NCBI GenBank assembly: GCA_029624815.1
Contig: JARSSH010000045.1
Span: forward strand, 1 to 64,000
Length of the DNA stretch: 64,000 nt
Direction of reading: 5' to 3'
From: Candidatus Competibacter sp.
Lineage (GTDB): Bacteria > Pseudomonadota > Gammaproteobacteria > Competibacterales > Competibacteraceae
The notes under the pieces are model-generated. The model saw only the letters and a program-made list of their open reading frames with translations. It searched no databases and was not told the origin of the DNA. Positions 56,059-64,000 of the stretch are shown here, in pieces. The position numbers and the translations under genes are program-made. Numbering within the stretch: the first letter of the stretch is position 1; every line of letters begins with the position of its first letter.

Positions 56059-56985
56059 ATGACTCCGTTTGCCATCGCCGGTATCCAAATGCACGTTTCG
56101 GCCTTGCATGACAACATCAATGCCATGGGGCGCCGGCTCGACTTGCTCATGACCCGGTTTCCCTGGGTGCAGATGGTGGTGTTCAGCGAACTGGCGCCGT
56201 TTGGGCCGTTGCCGGGGCACGCCCAGCACCTACCGGGTCCGGCCGAGGCCACGTTTTGCCAGATGGCGGCCCACCACAAGGTTTGGCTGATTCCCGGTTC
56301 GATGTTCGAGCTGATGGGCGAACACATCTACAACACGGCCAGCGTCATCGATCCCCACGGGCATGTGGTCGGACGCTATCGCAAGATGTTCCCGTTTCGC
56401 CCCTACGAGAACCATGTGGAAGCGGGAAAAGAATTTCTAGTGTTCGACGTTCCCGAAGTGGGGCGCTTCGGCGTTTCCATCTGTTACGACATGTGGTTTC
56501 CCGAGACCTCCCGCACCTTGGCCGCCATGGGCGCGGAGGTGATTCTGCATCCCTCCATGACCGATACGATCGACCGGGAGGTCGAGCTGTCGATCGCCCG
56601 CGCCACTGCCGTGACCAATCAGTGCTACTTTTTCGACATCAACGGCGTGGGCGACGGCGGGGTCGGTTCTTCGATCATCGTGGGGCCGGCCGGCTACGTC
56701 ATTCACACGGCCGGCGGCGGGGAAGAAACCATTCCGGTGGAAATCAACCTGGATCGGGTGCGGCGCGAGCGCGAAGTCGGCATTCGCGGTTTGGGGCAGC
56801 CCCTGAAAAGCTTCCGCGATCGGCCGGTGGATTTTCCGATTTACCAGCGGGGGAGTGGTTTCTCCGAAGATTATTTGCGCGGCCTGGGTCCGTTGGCCAA
56901 GCCGGAGCGGGGTTCCCGGGCCGGTTTAAAGCAGGACGCTACGCCACCCGTGGCCGGGCAGGACGGCTATAAGCCCTTGGCTTAA
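56059..56985 (+). CDS. Carbon-nitrogen hydrolase (nitrilase superfamily)
   Basis: A 308-residue nitrilase-superfamily amidohydrolase. The catalytic triad is visible as Glu44 (FSELAPFG), Lys near 109 (RYRKMFPFRPYE) and Cys near 142 (VSICYDMWFPE). Family members hydrolyse amides such as N-carbamoyl putrescine or omega-amides. It follows gabT by 76 bases, so it may release a GABA-pathway amine or acid; the substrate is inferred only. The start at 56059 follows AAGGT. Confidence 0.88.
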   Translation: MTPFAIAGIQMHVSALHDNINAMGRRLDLLMTRFPWVQMVVFSELAPFGPLPGHAQHLPGPAEATFCQMAAHHKVWLIPGSMFELMGEHIYNTASVIDPHGHVVGRYRKMFPFRPYENHVEAGKEFLVFDVPEVGRFGVSICYDMWFPETSRTLAAMGAEVILHPSMTDTIDREVELSIARATAVTNQCYFFDINGVGDGGVGSSIIVGPAGYVIHTAGGGEETIPVEINLDRVRREREVGIRGLGQPLKSFRDRPVDFPIYQRGSGFSEDYLRGLGPLAKPERGSRAGLKQDATPPVAGQDGYKPLA

Positions 56986-57059
56986 GAGGACAGCCGGCCA
57001 TTTTTTCGGGCATGTAAGATAATTTGTTATTTAAAACAGATAAATGCATTTTGTGGTGA

Positions 57060-58618
<1,559 letters not shown>

Positions 58619-58622
<4 letters not shown>

Positions 58623-60214
58623 GAATCGTCCTCGTATTTGATGGGCAGCAAGACGCGCCAGCGGCAGCCCGCGTCGTAGTCGGGATCAAGCGTGATCATG
58701 CCGCGCTGCTCGTTGACCACTTCCTGGACCATGGCCAAGCCCAGGCCAACATGGGTGGCGGCGCGTTTGGTGGTGAAGAACGGCTCGAAAATCCGCCACT
58801 GCAAGTCCGCGGCCACGCCGGGACCGGTGTCCTCGATCGCCACCGATACCGCCTGCTCCTGAGTGGCGGTGGTGATGCGCAGTTCGCGCGGTTGGTGACG
58901 ATTGCTGTCCATGGCGTCCAGGGCGTTGTCGATCAACTGCTTGAACATGCCGCGCAAGCGGCTGGCCCGCGCGGTGACGGCGGGCAGCATCGGCGCGGGC
59001 TTCCAGTCAACGACGGTGCCGCCGGCCAACAGACGCTGCTTGCACAGCTCCAGCACCTCGCGCAGCAACTGATTGATGTTGACCGGCGCCGCCGCTTCCG
59101 GGGGCACCGCCGGCACCAGCGCCCGCAGCCGTTCCAGCGCCGTTTGACCGGTCGCGGCGGCCTGATTCAGGGCGTGGCGCAAAGCGGGATCAGCCTGGGC
59201 GCCGCGCCGTTCCAACAGGTCGCGGGCGGCGGAGATCAGGTTCATCGGTCCCTGCATCTGGAAGATGGCGGCTTGCAGCGCCTCGCGCATGCTGCGCACC
59301 CGTTCCTGCTCGGCCAGCAGAGCGCGCATGGCGTTCATGCCCACGGCTTCCTGCTGGCGCTTGAGCGCGGTGATTTCGTTGGCCATGAGCAGCAGATAGG
59401 TCTGCCGCACCGGCTTGAAGAAGGTGGCGGCGCTGCTGTCCTGTTCGCGGAACCACACGCCCGAGCAGGAAAACCAGCGCGGTTGCCCCTTGCCGCCCGG
59501 GTCGAAACTGACCTCCCGATCGCGAAAGCCGTGCTCGGCGTTCGCGCCCCACGGAAAGGTTTCGCCCAAGGTTTCCCGCAGGGCGCGCAGGAATTCGGCC
59601 GCCGGTTCCCGCACCCGCAGGTCGCCGACCAGCTTCTTGTATTCGTGGTTGTCGAGGATGACCCGGCCGTTTTCATCGAGCAGGGCGATGACCGCCGGGG
59701 CGGCATCCACCATCGATTCGATCAGCGCCTTTTGATAGTGCACCTGTTGTTCCAAATGGTGCATGGCGGTCACGTCGCGATGAATGCCGAGAAAGCAGGC
59801 GGTTTCCGTCCGAAGATCCTGGATCGGAATGACGGTCAGTTCCGCCAGATAGACGGTGGAGCGCTTGCGGCGGTTGACCAGCAGCCCGGTCCAGGGTTTG
59901 CCGCGCTTGATCTGCCGCCACAATTGGTCGTAGACCCGGGCCGGCGTGCAGCGATCGGAGAGCATGGCGGTGTTCTGGCCGACGACCTCGCTGGCGGCAT
60001 AGCCGGTGACTTCGGTGAAAGCCGGGTTGACGTAGAGGATGTTGGCGTCGATGTCGGTGAGGCAGACCGCGATGGTCAGATGGTCCACCACCTTGGCGAA
60101 CACCCAGGGCGGCAGGGCTTCGGCGGTGGATTGCACTGCCTTCGGGTCGCCTTGGGCGGCGGAGAGATAGCCGAATGTTCTCTGATCGTTCTGGGCCATG
60201 GGGGTACTCGGCAT
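58619..60214 (-). CDS. nifL: NifL, redox and nitrogen-sensing anti-activator of NifA
   Basis: A 531-residue protein. PAS1 (about 37-155, CLTDIDANILYVNPAFTEVTGY) binds FAD in NifL proteins; a second PAS (about 165-290) precedes the transmitter-like region (about 305-390) and a HATPase domain (about 420-530, LIDNALDAMDSN, IEDTGPGVAADLQWRIFEPFFTTK). The usual phosphoacceptor His is missing: AAIFQMQGPMNLISAA stands in place of an H-box. NifL works by binding NifA, not by phosphotransfer, so this is expected. The first ATG lacks a good ribosome site; 60199 is an alternative. Confidence 0.93.
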
Positions 60215-60392
60215 GGTGGGAGGCTAAAACCATTGAAAAATTGTATGCAAATTCATGGCCAGTGTGAGGGATGCGAAGAGTAAGGATCGAGCATGAGGCG
60301 AGGCGACGGAGGGATTCGCTTCGATCTTCCATGGCCTCTTTTCATCCGCAATGCGGCATTCATGACAAGCGAGCCTCGTTTCCCCTCGTCAT

Positions 60393-60408
60393 TGTCGCGA
60401 ACCTCACA
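60393..60408. promoter_or_regulatory. Candidate NifA upstream activator sequence for rnfA
   Basis: TGT-N10-ACA, about 80 bases before the -24 candidate of the rnf operon and about 185 bases upstream of the nifL start on the other strand. Confidence 0.65.
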
Positions 60409-60487
60409 ATTGCTCCGCGCTCGCTTGGGGAGAGTCGTGATCGGCAAGGCATTGAACGTTTAGGGAATGGTATGCCTTCAATGCTGT

Positions 60488-60503
60488 TGGCACGATTGCT
60501 GCC
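60488..60503 (+). promoter_or_regulatory. Candidate sigma-54 promoter of the rnf operon
   Basis: TGGCAC-N5-CTGC, with GG-N10-GC spacing. The -24 half is consensus; the -12 half has C in place of the first T. The predicted start site is about 20 bases before rnfA. The region 60215-60534 has no gene besides these elements. Confidence 0.6.
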
Positions 60504-60534
60504 GAGTAGCGAGCCAGGAACGCGGAGGGCTGTC

Positions 60535-61116
60535 ATGCGGGATTACCTGTTCATCCTGTTGGGCGCGGCGCTGGTCAACAACGTGGTGCTGGTGCGGTTT
60601 CTCGGGTTGTGCCCGTTCATGGGCGTGTCGAACAAGATCGACTCCGCCCTGGGCATGGGCATGGCCACCACCTTTGTGCTGACCTTGGCGGTCGCGGCCA
60701 GTTGGCTGTTGGAGCATTACCTGCTGGTTCCGCTCGACATCGAGTTTTTGCGCATCCTGGCGTTCATCCTGGTGATCGCCGCTCTGGTGCAGTTCACCGA
60801 GATGTTCGTGCGCAAGGCCAGCCCGACGCTCCATCAGATGCTGGGCATCTACCTGCCGCTGATCACCACCAACTGCGCGGTGTTCGGTATCGCGCTGCTC
60901 AACGTCCAGCAAAAATATAATTTTATCAGCAGCCTGTTGTACGGCTTCGGCTCCGCGCTGGGATTCACCCTGGTGATGATGTTGTTCGCGGGGATTCGGG
61001 AGCGGCTGGCCATGGCCAACGTACCGGCCACTTTTGCCGGCGCTCCCATCGCTTTCATCGCCGCCGGCTTGCTGGCGCTGGCGTTCATGGGTTTCGCTGG
61101 GTTGCCGGTGCGTTAG
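60535..61116 (+). CDS. rnfA: RnfA, membrane subunit of the Rnf electron transport complex
   Basis: A 193-residue integral membrane protein with six predicted membrane segments. [32 protein letters not shown] is the RnfA start, and [15 protein letters not shown] carries the conserved Cys that helps bind a membrane 2Fe-2S cluster with RnfE. Rnf uses the ion gradient to drive NADH-dependent reduction of ferredoxin/flavodoxin for nitrogenase. GGAGGGCTGTC precedes the ATG. Confidence 0.95.
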   Translation: MRDYLFILLGAALVNNVVLVRFLGLCPFMGVSNKIDSALGMGMATTFVLTLAVAASWLLEHYLLVPLDIEFLRILAFILVIAALVQFTEMFVRKASPTLHQMLGIYLPLITTNCAVFGIALLNVQQKYNFISSLLYGFGSALGFTLVMMLFAGIRERLAMANVPATFAGAPIAFIAAGLLALAFMGFAGLPVR

Positions 61117-61145
61117 CCGTCGGCCCCGATCGGGAGTTCAACAAA

Positions 61146-61670
61146 ATGATTGCCGCCATGATGACGTTGACCGTGCTGGGGTCGCTGCTGGGACTGCTGT
61201 TGAGTCTGGCCGCCCGCTATTTCCAGGTGCCGAGCGATGCCTTGCGCGAGGACATCATGGAACTGTTGCCCGGCGTGAACTGCGGGCAGTGCGGTTATCC
61301 CGGTTGCGGTGGCGCGGCGGACGCACTGGTGGCCGGCACTGCCGCGCCGACGCTATGTCCGCCCGGCGGCGCGGCCTTGGCGCGGGCCTTGGCAGCCAAG
61401 CTGGGTCGGGCTCTGGATGTCTCGGCAGGTCCGCCACTGCTGGCCGAGATCGACGAAAGCCTGTGCATCGGTTGCGCCCATTGCGGCAAGCTCTGCGCCA
61501 CCGACGCCATCATCGGCGCACCCAAGCAGATTCATGTCGTTTTGCAGGAAGCGTGTACGGGCTGTGGTGTGTGTGTCGATGTATGTCCGACCGAATGCCT
61601 GCGACTGCGTCCCCAAAAACCGACTTTCGAGAGCTGGTGCTGGCCCAAGCCGGCACTGGCGGGAGTGTGA
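61146..61670 (+). CDS. rnfB: RnfB, ferredoxin-like subunit of the Rnf complex
   Basis: A 174-residue protein with an N-terminal membrane anchor (about 1-25), a 4Fe-4S domain GVNCGQCGYPGCGG (about 43-56) with a fourth Cys further on, and two ferredoxin motifs: CIGCAHCGKLC (about 107-117) and CTGCGVCVDVCP (about 138-149). RnfB passes electrons between soluble ferredoxin and the complex. It ends in a short tail rather than the long repeats of some RnfB proteins. Confidence 0.94.
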   Translation: MIAAMMTLTVLGSLLGLLLSLAARYFQVPSDALREDIMELLPGVNCGQCGYPGCGGAADALVAGTAAPTLCPPGGAALARALAAKLGRALDVSAGPPLLAEIDESLCIGCAHCGKLCATDAIIGAPKQIHVVLQEACTGCGVCVDVCPTECLRLRPQKPTFESWCWPKPALAGV

Positions 61671-61673
61671 GCG

Positions 61674-63143
61674 ATGCGTCTGCATGACTTCCGTGGCGGG
61701 GTCCATCCGCCCAGCCGGAAACATCTCAGCGCCGGGCGGCCGATCGAGTCCCTGCCGTTGCCGTCGCGTCTCCATATCCCGTTGCAACAACACGCCGGCG
61801 CCCCGGCGCTGCCGGTGGTGACGGTCGGCCAGCAGGTCGGCAAGGGCGAATTGCTGGCCCGCGAGCAAGGCGTCACCTCCGCGCCGCTGCACGCGCCCAG
61901 TTCCGGGCGGATCGCCGCCATCGGCGAGTTCACCGCGCCGCACGCCTCGGGGCTGCCGCTGCCGACCATCATCCTCGACACCGACGGCGAGGAACGTTGG
62001 GCCGAGCGCGAGCCGCCCGCCGATCCCTTCGCGCTGAGCCCGGAAGAAGTCGCGCATCGGGTCGGCGCCGCCGGCATCGTCGGCATGGGCGGCGCCAACT
62101 TTCCGGCGGCGGTCAAGCTCAGCAAGGCCCGTCAGGCCGGTGTGCATACCCTGGTGATCAACGGCGCGGAATGCGAGCCGTATGTGACCTGCGACGACCA
62201 GCTCATGCGCGAACGCGCGGGGGAAATCGCCGACGGCATCGCCATCATGCTGCACGCCTTGCAGGCACCGCACGCCGTGGTCGCCATCGAGAACAACAAG
62301 CCGGAAGCGGTCGAGGCCATGAGCGACGCCTGCCGGCACGATGCCCGGATCGAGGTGCTGAGTCTGCCCAGTCGCTATCCCGCTGGCTCAGCCAAGCAGT
62401 TGATTCAACTGCTGACCGGTCTGGAAACGCCGGCCGGAGGGCGCGGCACCGATACGGGACTGCTGGTGCATAACGTCGGCACCGCCTATGCGGCGCATCG
62501 GGCGCTGCGTCACGACCGACCGCTGATCTCGCGCATCGTCACGGTCAGCGGCGGGGCCGTGCCGGAGCCGCGCAACCTGGAGGTTCCCATCGGCGCGCTG
62601 GCGGCCGATCTGCTGGCCTACTGCGGTGGCGTCAGCGACGAGCGCGCCCGCCTGCTGATGGGCGGGCCGATGATGGGACAACCGTTGCCCGGACCTCAGG
62701 TGCCGGTGATCAAGGGCACCAACGGCATTCTGGCGCTGACTCCCGACGAAATCGGAGAGGCGGTCGAGCCATCGCCGTGCATCCGCTGCGGTCGCTGCGT
62801 GGACGCCTGTCCGATGGGCCTGCTGCCGCTGGAATTGTCCAAACGGGCGCGCGGCGAGGATTGGGAAGGCATCCAGGCGCTGGGATTGAACGACTGCATG
62901 TCCTGCGGTTCCTGTGCTTACGTTTGTCCGTCGCACATCCCGCTGCCGCAATACTTCGCCTACGCGCGCGGCATGTTGGCGGCGCAGCGGCGCGAGGAAC
63001 AGAAGGCGCGGCGCACCCGTGAATTGATGGAGCAGCGTCAGGCGCGGTTCGAACGGCAGGAGCGAGCCAAGGCGGAAGCGGCGGCGCAACGGCGGGCGGC
63101 AAAGAAACCACGAACCGCGGTTCTGGAAGCGGATGAAGACTAA
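61674..63143 (+). CDS. rnfC: RnfC, NADH-binding subunit of the Rnf complex
   Basis: A 489-residue peripheral subunit. N-terminal barrel-sandwich region (HFRGGVHPP-like start, RLHDFRGGVHPPSRKHLS), the NADH/FMN domain with GIVGMGGANFPAAVKLSKAR and INGAECEPYVTCDDQLMRE, and two 4Fe-4S motifs, CIRCGRCVDACPMGLLP (about 365-381) and CMSCGSCAYVCPSHIPL. The C-terminal about 50 residues are an Arg/Lys/Ala-rich helix, shorter than the repetitive tail in E. coli RsxC. Confidence 0.95.
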   Translation: MRLHDFRGGVHPPSRKHLSAGRPIESLPLPSRLHIPLQQHAGAPALPVVTVGQQVGKGELLAREQGVTSAPLHAPSSGRIAAIGEFTAPHASGLPLPTIILDTDGEERWAEREPPADPFALSPEEVAHRVGAAGIVGMGGANFPAAVKLSKARQAGVHTLVINGAECEPYVTCDDQLMRERAGEIADGIAIMLHALQAPHAVVAIENNKPEAVEAMSDACRHDARIEVLSLPSRYPAGSAKQLIQLLTGLETPAGGRGTDTGLLVHNVGTAYAAHRALRHDRPLISRIVTVSGGAVPEPRNLEVPIGALAADLLAYCGGVSDERARLLMGGPMMGQPLPGPQVPVIKGTNGILALTPDEIGEAVEPSPCIRCGRCVDACPMGLLPLELSKRARGEDWEGIQALGLNDCMSCGSCAYVCPSHIPLPQYFAYARGMLAAQRREEQKARRTRELMEQRQARFERQERAKAEAAAQRRAAKKPRTAVLEADED

Positions 63144-63173
63144 AACCCTAACTTTTGAATCGAAGGTCTGGGC

Positions 63174-64000
63174 ATGAGTGCGAATTCATTCGCTGGCGCT
63201 CCCCATGCCCACGACCGGGACAGCGTGCCTCGGTTGATGGGGGCGGTGTTGCTGGCGATCCTGCCGGCGACCGTGTACGGCTTCTTTTTGTTCGGCTGGC
63301 CGGCGTTCAATCTATTGGCGATCACCGTCCTGGTGGGTTTGCTCTGTGAAGCGGGCTGCCTGTGGCTGGCGGGGCGACCGATCCGGCCAGGAGTCATGGA
63401 CGGTTCGGCGCTGCTGACCGGGGTGTTGCTGGCCTTGTCGCTGCCGCCCTGGGCGCCGTGGTGGATCGGCGCCATCGGCGCCGGTTTCGCCGTCGTGGTC
63501 GGCAAGCAGGTGTTCGGCGGCACCGGTCAGAACATTTTCAATCCGGCGATGCTGGCGCGAGTGATGCTGCTGGTGTCGTTTCCGGTGGAGATGACCACCT
63601 GGTTGACGCCGCACCCCTGGTGGTCCGGAACGGCGCCGGGCTGGTTGGACGGCTGGCTGATCACCTTGGGGTACTCCACCGCGACCGATGGCGTAACGGG
63701 CGCCACTATCCTGGGCCACGTTCGCACCGAACTGGGCATGAATCATTCCCTGGGCCAGATTTTACCGGGGCATTATCAGGCCGGCGCCGCCGCGCTGGGT
63801 TGGACCGGCGGCAGTCTGGGCGAAACCGCCGAATGGCTGGTGTTGCTGGGCGGCTTGTGGCTGCTGCGGCGACGGGTCATCACCTGGCACATCCCGGTCG
63901 GAATGCTGGGCGCGGTGCTGGTGCTGGCCAGCGGTTTCCACCTGCTCGATCCCCAGCGCTTCGCCGACCCTGTGCTGCACCTGTTGTCGGGCAGTCTGAT
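63174..64000 (+). CDS. rnfD: RnfD, membrane subunit of the Rnf complex (runs off the window)
   Basis: The open frame starts at ATG 63174, 30 bases after rnfC, and continues past the window edge, giving the first 275 residues. Several membrane segments are visible (about 21-60, 75-105, 115-140, 220-260). The FMN attachment motif is present as TGATIL in TDGVTGATILGH (about residue 170), where the second Thr carries FMN in RnfD. GGKQVFGGTGQNIFNPAMLAR-type sequence (KQVFGGTGQNIFNPAM) is the family hallmark. Confidence 0.93.
   Translation, partial: MSANSFAGAPHAHDRDSVPRLMGAVLLAILPATVYGFFLFGWPAFNLLAITVLVGLLCEAGCLWLAGRPIRPGVMDGSALLTGVLLALSLPPWAPWWIGAIGAGFAVVVGKQVFGGTGQNIFNPAMLARVMLLVSFPVEMTTWLTPHPWWSGTAPGWLDGWLITLGYSTATDGVTGATILGHVRTELGMNHSLGQILPGHYQAGAAALGWTGGSLGETAEWLVLLGGLWLLRRRVITWHIPVGMLGAVLVLASGFHLLDPQRFADPVLHLLSGSL

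Overview
The window comes from a GC-rich, diazotrophic gammaproteobacterium. A NifL-NifA pair, an Rnf complex beside nifLA, sigma-54/NifA promoter elements and an Azotobacter-like order of nif genes all point that way. The exact genus cannot be read from the sequence; a Competibacter-like or purple-sulfur-bacterium-like lineage is only a guess. Several AT-rich islands (about 1.5-3.0, 42.3-44.0 and 51.7-52.1 kb) look acquired.

Layout. 0-4.6 kb: two IS4-superfamily elements, one of which cuts off the 5' part of an OLD-type ATPase/TOPRIM nuclease gene. 4.7-15 kb, minus strand: the nitrogenase block, read as nifH-D-K-T-Y, a DUF6129-type gene, nifF, then nifE-N-X, fdxB and a molbindin gene. draT is divergent from nifH and carries a NifA-type upstream site inside its coding region. 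16-20 kb: a DctP-Q-M TRAP transporter facing a universal stress protein gene. 20-23 kb, minus strand: nifB, a 2Fe-2S ferredoxin, a Shethna FeSII-like ferredoxin and nifQ. 23.4-28.7 kb: a TAXI-type TRAP transporter with two tandem binding proteins, a fused permease and a second universal stress protein.

29-36 kb: an unusual cluster of a large fold-type-I basic amino acid decarboxylase, an ATP-grasp ligase, a C45-type Ntn-hydrolase and, convergent to these, a fold-type-III decarboxylase. I know of no described pathway with this set. 36.4-42.8 kb: a 2111-residue secreted RHS/YD-repeat protein with dockerin-like repeats, an NHL propeller and an AT-rich C-terminal tip. 42.8-45.9 kb: three small two-gene modules (MNT/HepT, DUF4160/DUF2442, DUF6883/DUF4926), each preceded by a copy of the same roughly 100-bp double-palindromic repeat. 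46-50.6 kb, minus strand: an ADP-forming acyl-CoA synthetase, two enoyl-CoA hydratases and an RpiR-type regulator. 50.7-52.1 kb: a broken ISAs1-type transposase and AT-rich DNA. 52.3-57 kb: a PuuR-like regulator, gabD, gabT and a carbon-nitrogen hydrolase. 57-64 kb: nifA and nifL on the minus strand, divergent from rnfABCD, which runs off the window.

How it works together. NifL-NifA would activate sigma-54 promoters; NifA-type sites (TGT-N10-ACA) with -24/-12 candidates precede nifH, nifB and rnfA. Rnf and NifF/ferredoxins would supply low-potential electrons to NifH. NifB-E-N-X-Y-Q and the Mop protein would handle molybdenum and FeMo-co. DraT (ADP-ribosylation) and the FeSII-like protein (oxygen protection) would give two layers of post-translational control. 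About 34 kb of unrelated genes lie between nifA and nifB.
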